Shown one piece after another: positions 32,137 through 40,490 of a stretch of 64,000 nt of DNA. The stretch is from an uncultured Bacteroidales bacterium (GTDB lineage: Bacteria; Bacteroidota; Bacteroidia; Bacteroidales; UBA932), in NCBI GenBank assembly GCA_937900465.1, contig CALCEJ010000155.1, positions 6,388 through 70,387 on the forward strand, in the 5' to 3' direction. Position numbers and translations under genes: made by a program. Below the pieces are notes generated by a model. The model was not told the origin of the DNA. It saw nothing but the letters and a program-made list of their open reading frames with translations, and searched no databases. The stretch's first letter is position 1; each line of letters opens with the position of its first letter.

Positions 32137-33603
32137 ATGGCAGAGAATACCGGAAGAAGAAAATCCTCCCAGTCACCAGCCACTCTCGAAGAGCTGATGG
32201 GGAACAAACCGCCTCAGGCCCTCGACGTCGAGGAGGCCGTGCTGGGCGCTATGCTCCTCGACCCCTCGTCGGTGGACCAGGGAATGGAGGAACTCTCCGC
32301 CGGCTGCTTCCACGATCCCCGCAACCGGATGATTTACGAGGCTATGGCGGAACTTGTGAACGAACACGTCTCCATAGACTACATCACCGTCAGCGAAAAG
32401 CTCCGCGCAAAGGGGAGCCTTGAGGAAATAGGCGGCGCCGTCACCCTTGCGTCGATGTCGCAGAACGTAGGCGCTGCGGCCCATCTTGAGTACTACCTCA
32501 AGATCCTCAAGCAGAAGATGATCCAGCGTGACCTTATCCGCGCTTCGTACGACATCATAGGCGAATCCTTCAAGGACGCGACGAACGTCGACGACCTGAT
32601 CAATATGGCCCAGACCAAGGTCTATGACGCCATCAAGACCAACGAAAAGCACGACGTCCGCGACATCGGAAGCATCATCAACTCCGTGATGGACAATCTC
32701 CAGGCCCTCCAGGGCATTACCGGCCCCAGCGGAGTCCCTTCCGGTTATCCCTCCATCGACAGGATTACCCAGGGTTGGCAGAATTCGGACCTTATCATCC
32801 TTGCAGCCCGCCCTTCGGTGGGTAAGACGGCTTTTGCCCTGAATATCGCCCGTAACGCCGCCGTGGACCACAATATGCCCGTCGCGGTCTTCTCCCTTGA
32901 AATGTCCGCAGACCAGCTGGGAAAGCGTCTTATCACTACCGAGTCCGGCCTCTCCGGAGAGAAGATCAAGGGCGGAGTTAAGCTCGAAAATTACGAATGG
33001 GAGCAGCTGGAATATAAGCTCAAGGCCCTTTCCAAAGCCCCTCTGTATATCGACGACACTCCCGGTATCCCCGTGATGGAATTCCGCACGAAAGCAAAGC
33101 GCCTTGTGAAGCAGAAGGGCGTCCGCCTTATCGTCGTCGACTACCTCCAGCTGATGCAGGGACCTGCTGAACTCCGCGGTCTCCGCGAGCAGGAAGTCGC
33201 TGCTATCTCCCGAACCCTCAAGGCAACCGCGAAGGATCTCAACATTCCTATCATCGCACTGTCCCAGCTTTCCCGTAATGCGGTCCAGCGTACGGGCGGC
33301 GCGGGCAAGCCCCAGCTCAGCGATCTGCGTGAATCCGGGTCCATCGAGCAGGATGCCGATATGGTGATTTTCATCCATCGCCCGGATTTTGTAGGGTTAT
33401 CGGAGAACCCCGAAGACAAGGAGAAAGCGTACATCTGCATCGCGAAGCACAGGAACGGCGAGGTGTGCGATATAGAAATGAAGTACAAGGCCGCTCAGGT
33501 GCGTTTTGTGGAGCCGGATCAGTCTCTGGACATCCAGGCCGCACGCCCGGTTGAAAGTGCGATGAACTACGACTTTCCCTCACAAGGCGGGGAACCGTTT
33601 TAG
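32137..33603 (+). CDS. dnaB: Replicative DNA helicase
   Basis: 488 residues from the ATG at 32137. DnaB N-terminal domain (about 25-130: PQALDVEEAVLGAMLLD) and RecA-like C-terminal domain with Walker A RPSVGKTAF, VFSLEMSADQL, Walker B RLIVVDYLQLM and SQLSRNAV followed by DLRESGSIEQDAD. It unwinds DNA at the replication fork as a hexamer. No intein is present. The frame can be read upstream from a TTG overlapping the previous gene, but the ATG is more likely. Confidence 0.96.
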   Translation: MAENTGRRKSSQSPATLEELMGNKPPQALDVEEAVLGAMLLDPSSVDQGMEELSAGCFHDPRNRMIYEAMAELVNEHVSIDYITVSEKLRAKGSLEEIGGAVTLASMSQNVGAAAHLEYYLKILKQKMIQRDLIRASYDIIGESFKDATNVDDLINMAQTKVYDAIKTNEKHDVRDIGSIINSVMDNLQALQGITGPSGVPSGYPSIDRITQGWQNSDLIILAARPSVGKTAFALNIARNAAVDHNMPVAVFSLEMSADQLGKRLITTESGLSGEKIKGGVKLENYEWEQLEYKLKALSKAPLYIDDTPGIPVMEFRTKAKRLVKQKGVRLIVVDYLQLMQGPAELRGLREQEVAAISRTLKATAKDLNIPIIALSQLSRNAVQRTGGAGKPQLSDLRESGSIEQDADMVIFIHRPDFVGLSENPEDKEKAYICIAKHRNGEVCDIEMKYKAAQVRFVEPDQSLDIQAARPVESAMNYDFPSQGGEPF

Positions 33604-33606
33604 AGT

Positions 33607-34455
33607 ATGAAATCTTTTATTGGAAAATTATTTTTCGCTGCGGCGCTGATTCTTTCGACCCAAGCTCTTACCCTCCGTGCAGACGAATCCGGGAACGCTC
33701 CTTTCACTCCCGGTGAAAAGCTTGTCTACAAGGGCTCGTACAACTGGCTCGGAACCGTCACGGACGTCGTAACCGGAAGCCTGACGATGGATGAGGCTAC
33801 CCTTGACGGGAAAACCGTTTACAAAACCCGTCTGAAGGCGTTTACGGCAAAATTCTTCGATGTCTTTTTCAAGGTCAGGGAGGATTTCCAGACCTACCTC
33901 TCAAAGGACGGGTCCTTCCGCGCCCTGAAAAACACCCGTAACACCGAAGAGGGTAAATATATCTGTACCAGCAAGTTCATCTATGACTGGACTGCAGGAT
34001 ATATCCGCGCTGACATTCACAAGAGCACCCGTGGAGACAAGTACCTGGATATGCCCCTCAGGGAAAAGACTTATGACCTCCCTTCCGTCCTCTACTACGT
34101 GAGGACCCTCGACCTTGCGGGTATGCGCGAGGAAACTGCGGTGACAATCCCATACGTCCTTGCGGAGAAAAACGTCTCAATCACCATTACGGCGAAGGGA
34201 AAGGAAAAGAAATATGTGAAGGGATTAGGCACCGTGGACTGCCTGAAGTACGGCTGTACCGTGCTCCAGGGGGAAATGTTCGAGGGTGACGAGGATGCCG
34301 TGATTTGGTTTTCGAACGACGACAACAAGATAATCGTCGCCTTCTCCGCACCCCTTAAGATCGGAGCCGTGGGCGGACGCCTCATCTCCTACGAGGGGCT
34401 TTCCCATCCTTTCACCGCCCTTCTCTCAACCAAAAAACTCAAAGGCGCTAAATGA
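33607..34455 (+). CDS. DUF3108 domain-containing secreted protein
   Basis: 282 residues with a signal peptide (KLFFAAALILSTQALTLRA). The mature part matches DUF3108: early FTPGEKLVYKGSYNW, then LKAFTAKFFDVFFKV and GTVDCLKYGCTV. The family is periplasmic with a beta-rich, lipocalin-like fold and unknown function. It starts three bases after dnaB and overlaps the RseC gene by four bases. Confidence 0.83.
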   Translation: MKSFIGKLFFAAALILSTQALTLRADESGNAPFTPGEKLVYKGSYNWLGTVTDVVTGSLTMDEATLDGKTVYKTRLKAFTAKFFDVFFKVREDFQTYLSKDGSFRALKNTRNTEEGKYICTSKFIYDWTAGYIRADIHKSTRGDKYLDMPLREKTYDLPSVLYYVRTLDLAGMREETAVTIPYVLAEKNVSITITAKGKEKKYVKGLGTVDCLKYGCTVLQGEMFEGDEDAVIWFSNDDNKIIVAFSAPLKIGAVGGRLISYEGLSHPFTALLSTKKLKGAK

Positions 34456-34865
34456 GAGAACAGATAGCCCATAAGGGGAGAGTCCTTTCCGTGACACCCG
34501 AGACCACGATAGTGTCCATCGTCTCCCGTGCTGCCTGTGCGGAATGTCACGCCTCCTCCCTCTGCGGGCTGTCAGAACTCAAAGAAAAGAAAATTGAAGT
34601 CCCGACACCTCCCTCCGCGACCTACCGCGAAGGCGACGAGGTGGAAGTCGTCCTGAAGGGTTCTATGGGCCTTAAGGCCGTGTGGATCGCTTATGTCATA
34701 CCCCTGATTGTCCTCCTTGTCGTCGCCCTTGGCCTCAGCGCCCTGGGCGCAGGGGAACTTGTGTGCGGAGCTTCGGCTGTCGTCGCCGTCGCCGCATACT
34801 ATTTCGTGATATGGCTGCTTCGGGACAGGCTGGAAAACGAATACGTGTTTACTATAAAACAATAG
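34452..34865 (+). CDS. rseC: SoxR-reducing system protein RseC family
   Basis: 137 residues. A Cys-rich N-terminal segment (AACAECHASSLCGLSE) is followed by two membrane helices (VWIAYVIPLIVLLVVALGL and a second one around 105-120). Proteins of this family accompany Rnf/Rsx electron-transport operons, and here it lies six bases upstream of rnfB, starting in an ATGA overlap with the DUF3108 gene. Confidence 0.88.
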   Translation: MREQIAHKGRVLSVTPETTIVSIVSRAACAECHASSLCGLSELKEKKIEVPTPPSATYREGDEVEVVLKGSMGLKAVWIAYVIPLIVLLVVALGLSALGAGELVCGASAVVAVAAYYFVIWLLRDRLENEYVFTIKQ

Positions 34866-34871
34866 AGTGCG

Positions 34872-35768
34872 ATGATGGTCAAAATCTTTATTTGGACGGT
34901 CGTTGTCATCACGGTACTGGGCCTTGTGCTCGCCCTCGTCCTTTTCCTGATAGCAAAGCGCTTCAGGGTGGAGGAGGATCCACGCATCGATGAGGTGGAG
35001 AAGGCGATGCCGGGGGCAAACTGCGGCGGATGCGGATTCGCAGGCTGCCGCGCCTTTGCGGAAGCTACCGTGAAAGCCGGAAACCTGGACACCAACTACT
35101 GTCCGGTCGGAGGCAACGAAACAATGTCCAGGGTGGCCGCTATCCTTGGCTATGAGGTCAAGGAGAAAGCCCCTATGGTTGCGGTCGTAAGGTGTAACGG
35201 CGCCTGTGGGAAACGCCCTGTCGTCAATGATTACGACGGAGCCCTTTCCTGCCGTGTGAAGGCAACCCTTTACAGCGGCGATACCGGGTGTCCTTTCGGG
35301 TGTCTGGGATGTGGAGACTGCGTGGAGGCCTGCCAGTTCGGGGCCCTTTCGATGGATCCTGAAACCGGACTTCCCGTCGTGGATGAAACGAAGTGCACTG
35401 CGTGCGGCGCCTGCGTCAAGGCCTGCCCCAAGCGCATCATCGAGCTCCGCGCCAAGGGCCCCCGCGGAATGAGGGTCTGGGTTTCCTGCGTGAACAAGGA
35501 CAAGGGTGCGGTCGCGAAGAAGGCCTGCGCCGCCGCCTGCATAGGGTGCGGAATCTGCGCGAAGACCTGTCGCCACGAAGCGATAACCGTAACTGACAAC
35601 GTCGCCTATATCGATTACGGCAAGTGCAAGCTTTGCCGTGAGTGCATCGCAATGTGCCCTACCGGAGCCATCCACGAGTCGGGCTTCCCCAAGCCCCTTG
35701 ACAAGGCGGCGACCAAGGCAAGGATACTCGAGCGTCAGAAGAAAGAAAAGGAGGCCAGCAATGAGTAA
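34872..35768 (+). CDS. rnfB: Rnf electron-transport complex subunit B
   Basis: 298 residues. N-terminal membrane helix, then the 4Fe-4S domain with MPGANCGGCGFAGC (about 40-55), then two ferredoxin modules with CxxCxxC...CP motifs (CGDCVEAC, CTACGACVKACP, CIGCGICAKTC, CRECIAMCP). It passes electrons from ferredoxin into the complex. Overlaps rnfC by eight bases. The complex couples ferredoxin:NAD+ electron transfer to ion pumping. Confidence 0.95.
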   Translation: MMVKIFIWTVVVITVLGLVLALVLFLIAKRFRVEEDPRIDEVEKAMPGANCGGCGFAGCRAFAEATVKAGNLDTNYCPVGGNETMSRVAAILGYEVKEKAPMVAVVRCNGACGKRPVVNDYDGALSCRVKATLYSGDTGCPFGCLGCGDCVEACQFGALSMDPETGLPVVDETKCTACGACVKACPKRIIELRAKGPRGMRVWVSCVNKDKGAVAKKACAAACIGCGICAKTCRHEAITVTDNVAYIDYGKCKLCRECIAMCPTGAIHESGFPKPLDKAATKARILERQKKEKEASNE

Positions 35769-37146
35769 GAGAACTTTCCGTATCGGAGGAGTCCATCCGG
35801 ACGACAACAAGATTTCCCGCGAGTGTCCCATCACTCCGCTCCCCGCTCCCCCCACGGTTTATATTTCCGTGGCCCAGCATATCGGCGCCCCCGCAAAACC
35901 CGTAGTCGCCCCCGGTGACCGGGTGCTTACCGGCCAGGTAATCGCGGAGCCCGGCGGATTCGTATCGGCCTATATCCACAGCTCCGTCACCGGAACGGTG
36001 AAATCCGTCGCTCCCCGCGCGGACCTTGCCGGAAACCCCGTGATGAGCATCGAGATAGCAGTTGAGCCCGACCAGTGGGCCCCCGGAATCGACACATCGG
36101 ATACTCTCGTTACAGATATCCCGGAGGACAACAAGGCGATTCTCGATGCAATCCGAAACGGCGGCGTCGTGGGCCTTGGCGGCGCGACATTCCCTACCCA
36201 CGTGAAGCTGATGCCCCCTCCCGGCTCCAAGTGCGAGAGGCTCATCATCAACGGCTGCGAATGCGAACCGTACCTTACTTCCGACTTCCGTACCCTTCTG
36301 GAAAAGGGCGAACAGGTGGTTGTCGGGGCCGCTATCATAAAGCAGGTGCTCGGGAACGTCCCCTGCACAATCGGAATCGAAGAGAACAAGCCCGAGGCGA
36401 TAGCCCATATCCGTGAGGTCATCGAGGGGCTGAAGGCCGTCTCCCCGAAGTTCGACGGCATCGAAGTCCTTCCCCTGAAGATGCGCTATCCCCAGGGTGG
36501 TGAAAAGCAGCTCATCGACGCTGTAATGCGCCGTCAAATAGGCTCCGGAGCCCTTCCCATCAGCGTAGGCGCCGTAGTCCAGAACGTCGCTACCGCCCTC
36601 GCCGTTTACGACGCGGTCCAAAAGGGCAGGCCCATTATCGACAACTCCGTAACCGTTACCGGGAAGTGTTTCCCCCGCCAGGCGAACCTTCTCGTCCGCG
36701 TAGGAACCCCGCTCAGCTACATAATCGACCATCTCGGCGGTTTCCCCGCGGAAGCGGCAAAAGTCATAAGCGGCGGACCAATGATGGGTAAGGCTGTCTC
36801 GAACCTCGAGGCGGCGACCGTCAAGGGAACATCGGCCCTGCTTTTCCTTACTGAGAAGGAGACAAGGCGTGAGAAGGAAACCGCCTGCATCCGCTGCGGA
36901 AAGTGCGCTGACGCTTGTCCTATGGGCCTGGAGCCGTTCCTTCTCGTCCGGCTTTCGAAGGCCGGCGACCTCGACGCCCTCGAGCAGAACGCGGTTCAGG
37001 ACTGCATCGAGTGTGGCTGCTGCCTTTACAGCTGTCCCGCCAGGATACCCCTTCTGGACCGTATCCGTCTTGGGAAGGCTGATGTAATGAATGTTATCCG
37101 CGCACGCGCAGCCGCGGCAAAGGCTGCCGCAGAAGCAAAAAAATAG
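35761..37146 (+). CDS. rnfC: Rnf electron-transport complex subunit C
   Basis: 461 residues from the ATG at 35761. Contains the flavin/NADH-binding Rossmann-like region (VGLGGATFPTHVKL, INGCECEPYLT) and two C-terminal 4Fe-4S motifs, CIRCGKCADACP and CIECGCCLYSCP. The tail is an Ala/Lys-rich helix. It is the NADH-side peripheral subunit. The upstream frame extension from 35638 is out of register with rnfB and rejected. Confidence 0.95.
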   Translation: MSKRTFRIGGVHPDDNKISRECPITPLPAPPTVYISVAQHIGAPAKPVVAPGDRVLTGQVIAEPGGFVSAYIHSSVTGTVKSVAPRADLAGNPVMSIEIAVEPDQWAPGIDTSDTLVTDIPEDNKAILDAIRNGGVVGLGGATFPTHVKLMPPPGSKCERLIINGCECEPYLTSDFRTLLEKGEQVVVGAAIIKQVLGNVPCTIGIEENKPEAIAHIREVIEGLKAVSPKFDGIEVLPLKMRYPQGGEKQLIDAVMRRQIGSGALPISVGAVVQNVATALAVYDAVQKGRPIIDNSVTVTGKCFPRQANLLVRVGTPLSYIIDHLGGFPAEAAKVISGGPMMGKAVSNLEAATVKGTSALLFLTEKETRREKETACIRCGKCADACPMGLEPFLLVRLSKAGDLDALEQNAVQDCIECGCCLYSCPARIPLLDRIRLGKADVMNVIRARAAAAKAAAEAKK

Positions 37147-37153
37147 AGCCGCT

Positions 37154-38131
37154 ATGAATAAACTGTTAGTATCACCAAACCCCCACATCCACTCCAAGGA
37201 CTCCACGAGGTCCCTTATGCTGGATGTCGTGATAGCTCTTATCCCGGCGGTCATCTGCAGCTTCGTGTTCTACGGCTGGAAGGAAATCCTTCTGATGGCC
37301 GTGAGCATCGCTTCCTGCGTGCTTCTGGAATGGGCCATCACCCGTTTCCTGCTCAAACGGGATTCTACCGTCGGAGACCTCTCCGCAGTTGTGACCGGAA
37401 TTCTGCTCGGGATGAATCTCCCGTATGAGACCCCCTGGTGGGTCGTCGTCATAGGCGCAGTCGTCGCAATCGGCGTTGCAAAGATGACCTTCGGTGGAAT
37501 CGGCCAGAATATCTGGAACCCGGCTCTGGTGGGACGTGTGTTCCTGCTGATTTCGTTCCCTACCTATATGAATACCTGGAGCGCCCCCAAGGGACTCTTC
37601 GGTGTCGATGCAGTTACCGGACCTACCCCTCTGGGCGCCATCCAGATTGGCCTTTCCCAGAATGTCCCCGTGTCTGAGATCGTGTCTCAGTACGGCTATT
37701 CCAATATGCTGTTCGCGAACATCGGCGGTTCCGCCGGTGAGGTTTGCGCCCTTGCCCTGCTCGCTGGTTTTGTCTATCTGCTTTGCAGGAGGGTCATCAA
37801 GCCCTGGATTACGCTCAGCATCCTTGGGACTGTCGCCCTCGTGTCGCTCATATTCTGGGGTATCAATCCCGCCCGCTTCACGGATCCTGTGTTCAACCTC
37901 CTCACCGGCGGCCTTATCCTTGGATCCTGCTTTATGGCGACTGACTATGTCACCTCGCCGATGAGCACGCTTGGCGGAGTCATTTACGGTATCGGAATCG
38001 GGTTTATCACAATGATGATCCGTTATTTCGGTTCCTATCCGGAAGGCGTTTCCTTCGCAATCCTTATTATGAACTCTGTTGTGCCGCTTCTGAATATGTG
38101 GTTCAAGCAGAAAAAATTCGGGAGGAAATAG
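37154..38131 (+). CDS. rnfD: Rnf electron-transport complex subunit D
   Basis: 325 residues from the ATG at 37154, seven bases after rnfC. About nine to ten membrane helices. The FMN-attachment threonine is in VTGPTPLGA (about residue 157), matching the flavinylation motif of RnfD/NqrB proteins. Forms the membrane core with RnfA and RnfE. Confidence 0.94.
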   Translation: MNKLLVSPNPHIHSKDSTRSLMLDVVIALIPAVICSFVFYGWKEILLMAVSIASCVLLEWAITRFLLKRDSTVGDLSAVVTGILLGMNLPYETPWWVVVIGAVVAIGVAKMTFGGIGQNIWNPALVGRVFLLISFPTYMNTWSAPKGLFGVDAVTGPTPLGAIQIGLSQNVPVSEIVSQYGYSNMLFANIGGSAGEVCALALLAGFVYLLCRRVIKPWITLSILGTVALVSLIFWGINPARFTDPVFNLLTGGLILGSCFMATDYVTSPMSTLGGVIYGIGIGFITMMIRYFGSYPEGVSFAILIMNSVVPLLNMWFKQKKFGRK

Positions 38132-38136
38132 AGACT

Positions 38137-38700
38137 ATGGCACTTGCATCGAATCTCAAGAATATGGCACTGTCGCTTACCCTTGTGTGCCTCGTGTGCT
38201 CCGCCGTACTTGGCGCGGCATATGCAATCACGAAGGATTCCATCGACGCGGCGGCCGTGGAGAAGCTCAACAAATCGCTTCTTAGCGTAATGCCCCAGTT
38301 CAGCTCCGTTGACAGGACGGAGGCCGGTGATGTCCGCGGTTATATCGGCCGTGACGCGGCCGGGGCCCCCGTCGGATATGCGTTTGAGACTGAGACCGTC
38401 GGTTTCGGCGGCCCCCTCAGGCTTATCGTAGGAATCACCCCGGACGGCCAGATATACAACACAACCGTCCTGTCCCACAACGAAACTCCCGGACTTGGCG
38501 CGAAATGCACCTCGGACGCGAAGTTTATGGGCCAGTGGAAGGGTATGGACCTTTCTTCCTGTAATCTCGCTGTCCGTCAGGACGGCGGCGACATCGACGC
38601 AATCACCGCTTCCACTATTACTTCGCGTGCGTACACGCGTGCGGTAGTCCGGGCGGTCGAGGCTTTCAATCAACTGAAGGAGGAACAGAGCAATGAGTAA
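38137..38700 (+). CDS. rnfG: Rnf electron-transport complex subunit G
   Basis: 187 residues. Single N-terminal membrane segment and an FMN-binding domain; the flavin-accepting threonine is in DAITASTITS, about residue 160. ETPGLGAKC is the other family motif. The stop region overlaps the rnfE start by eight bases. Confidence 0.94.
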   Translation: MALASNLKNMALSLTLVCLVCSAVLGAAYAITKDSIDAAAVEKLNKSLLSVMPQFSSVDRTEAGDVRGYIGRDAAGAPVGYAFETETVGFGGPLRLIVGITPDGQIYNTTVLSHNETPGLGAKCTSDAKFMGQWKGMDLSSCNLAVRQDGGDIDAITASTITSRAYTRAVVRAVEAFNQLKEEQSNE

Positions 38701-39280
38701 CAAACTCAGATACATCACCGACGGACTGGTGAAGAACAACCCCACGTTCGTCCTGATTCTTGGTATGTGCCCTACGCTGGCAACAACCACATCGGCCATA
38801 AACGGTCTTTCGATGGGCCTTGCGACACTTTTCGTGCTGGTCCTGTCGAATATCGTGATTTCCGCCGTAGCGCCGCTTATCCCGGACAAGGTCCATATCC
38901 CGGCGTACATTGTTATCATCGCGACCTTCGTGACTGTAGTCCAGTTCGTTATGCAGGCCTTTACTCCCGCAATGTACGAGACGCTGGGCCTGTTCATCCC
39001 CCTTATCGTCGTAAACTGCATCATCCTCGGGCGCGCAGAGGCGTTCGCCTCCCGCAGCGGTGTGCTTGAATCGGCCTGTGACGGGCTTGGGGTGGGACTT
39101 GGCTTTACCTTGTCGCTGACGGTTCTCGGCGCGGTGAGGGAAATTCTCGGAAGCGGTTCCGTCTTCGGATGGAACTTCATCGGCGGCGGCGACGGAATGC
39201 TTGCGTTCGTAATGGCCCCCGGCGCTTTCCTCTGCCTTGGCTACCTGATGGTCCTGTTCAATAAATTCCTCAAAAAGTAG
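38693..39280 (+). CDS. rnfE: Rnf electron-transport complex subunit E
   Basis: 195 residues with six membrane helices. Family motifs NNPTFVLILGMCPTLATT near the N terminus and VVNCIILGRAEAFAS at about 110-125 carry the conserved Cys pair that binds the iron-sulfur centre together with RnfA. Confidence 0.95.
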   Translation: MSNKLRYITDGLVKNNPTFVLILGMCPTLATTTSAINGLSMGLATLFVLVLSNIVISAVAPLIPDKVHIPAYIVIIATFVTVVQFVMQAFTPAMYETLGLFIPLIVVNCIILGRAEAFASRSGVLESACDGLGVGLGFTLSLTVLGAVREILGSGSVFGWNFIGGGDGMLAFVMAPGAFLCLGYLMVLFNKFLKK

Positions 39281-39286
39281 AGCCCT

Positions 39287-39889
39287 ATGGAATACTTCCT
39301 CATAATAATTTCGGCCATATTCGTCAATAATATCGTACTGGCCCAGTTCCTTGGAATCTGTCCTTTCCTCGGGGTATCCAACAAGCTTTCCACGGCAACG
39401 GGAATGTCCCTTGCGGTATGCTTTGTCATCACGCTTGCAACTCTCGTGACTTTCCTTCTGAACAGGTACGTGCTGGTTCCCCTCGGAATCACCTTCCTGC
39501 AGACCATCGCCTTCATCCTCGTGATCGCTTCGCTTGTCCAGATGGTTGAAATCGTCCTGAAGAAGATAAGCCCGTCGCTGTATCAGGCCCTCGGAATCTT
39601 CCTCCCGCTGATCACCACCAACTGTGCAGTTCTCGGTGTCGCGCTCGACGTCGTGACAAAGCAGTTCACTTTCGGCCAGGCCGCCCATTCGCTGAACTTC
39701 GGGGAGGCTATCGTCTATGCATTTGCGACATCCCTCGGATACGGTCTTGCAATGGTGATTTTCGCCGGCATCCGCGAGCATCTTTCCGGCAACAACGTAC
39801 CCAAGGCGTTCCGCGGAGTGCCCATCGCCCTTATCAGCGTAGGCATCCTTGCCCTTGCCTTTATGGGCTTCAGCGGGCTTGTCAAATAA
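39287..39889 (+). CDS. rnfA: Rnf electron-transport complex subunit A
   Basis: 200 residues with six membrane helices. It mirrors RnfE in inverted topology: [18 protein letters not shown] and [13 protein letters not shown] hold the conserved Cys residues. Last gene of the rseC-rnfBCDGEA run. Confidence 0.95.
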   Translation: MEYFLIIISAIFVNNIVLAQFLGICPFLGVSNKLSTATGMSLAVCFVITLATLVTFLLNRYVLVPLGITFLQTIAFILVIASLVQMVEIVLKKISPSLYQALGIFLPLITTNCAVLGVALDVVTKQFTFGQAAHSLNFGEAIVYAFATSLGYGLAMVIFAGIREHLSGNNVPKAFRGVPIALISVGILALAFMGFSGLVK

Positions 39890-39908
39890 ATTTTTATTTG
39901 TACATTTG
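39879..39908 (+). promoter_or_regulatory. Promoter of the small outer-membrane protein gene
   Basis: TTG at 39879-39881, 19-base spacer and TACATTTG at 39901-39908, inside and just after the end of rnfA; ATG 46 bases later. Confidence 0.5.
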
Positions 39909-39954
39909 TAAACTTGAATCATAGAACAATACTAAACTTAAACGTATTATTATT

Positions 39955-40389
39955 ATGAAAAAATTCATTGCTATCGTAGCAGCCCTTATGACTTTCGCAG
40001 TAGTTGCATCCGCTCAGCCCCGCGCAATCGGTATCCGTGCCGGTTATGGTGGAGAGCTTTCCTATCAGCACAGCCTTGGCGCAGCAAACTTCCTTGAGGT
40101 TGACGCCGGTTGGTGGGCAAACGGAATCAACGTTGCTGCCGCTTATGACTTCAGCGTAGCGCCCGTCGGACCCTTCAACTTCTATGCTGGTCCTGCAGCA
40201 GACGTTTGGATGTGGAGTGCGGAGAATGAGAGCGGACTCGGAGCAGGCGTCGGCGCCCAGCTCGGTCTTGAGTACATCTTCTCCTTCCCTCTCCAGATTT
40301 CCCTCGACTGGAGGCCTATGTTCAACATCATCCCTGCAACAGGCTTCGGCTGGAACAGCATTGCACTCGGTCTCCGTTACGCATTCTAA
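39955..40389 (+). CDS. Small outer-membrane beta-barrel protein
   Basis: 144 residues with a signal peptide (KKFIAIVAALMTFAVVASA). The mature part alternates Gly and aromatic residues in short strands (RAIGIRAGYGGELSYQH, LEVDAGWW, FYAGPAADVWMW) and ends in an aromatic strand finishing RYAF, as expected for a small OmpW/OmpX-like barrel. A strong promoter upstream and a terminator downstream show a single-gene unit, and the codon use (CGT/GCA) suggests high expression. Function unknown. Confidence 0.75.
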   Translation: MKKFIAIVAALMTFAVVASAQPRAIGIRAGYGGELSYQHSLGAANFLEVDAGWWANGINVAAAYDFSVAPVGPFNFYAGPAADVWMWSAENESGLGAGVGAQLGLEYIFSFPLQISLDWRPMFNIIPATGFGWNSIALGLRYAF

Positions 40390-40408
40390 AGGCCAGTTCG
40401 TAAAAAAT

Positions 40409-40443
40409 AAGGTCAGGCCCTTCCCGGGTTTGGCCTTTTTTTT
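40409..40443 (+). terminator. Terminator after the outer-membrane protein gene
   Basis: AAGGTCA (40409-40415) pairs with TGGCCTT (40431-40437) around an inner GCCC/GGGT stem, followed by a run of Ts to 40443. Confidence 0.7.
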
Positions 40444-40490
40444 GTACCTTGCGCGTCCATAACGTGTATTACTCTAAACGGATTATGGTT

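Noticed and set aside
32173..33378. 401-codon open frame antisense to dnaB
   Set aside because: Shadow of DnaB caused by codon bias; no start signals or motifs.
35659..37254. 531-codon open frame antisense to rnfC
   Set aside because: RnfC is fully conserved on the plus strand; the antisense product has no recognisable features.
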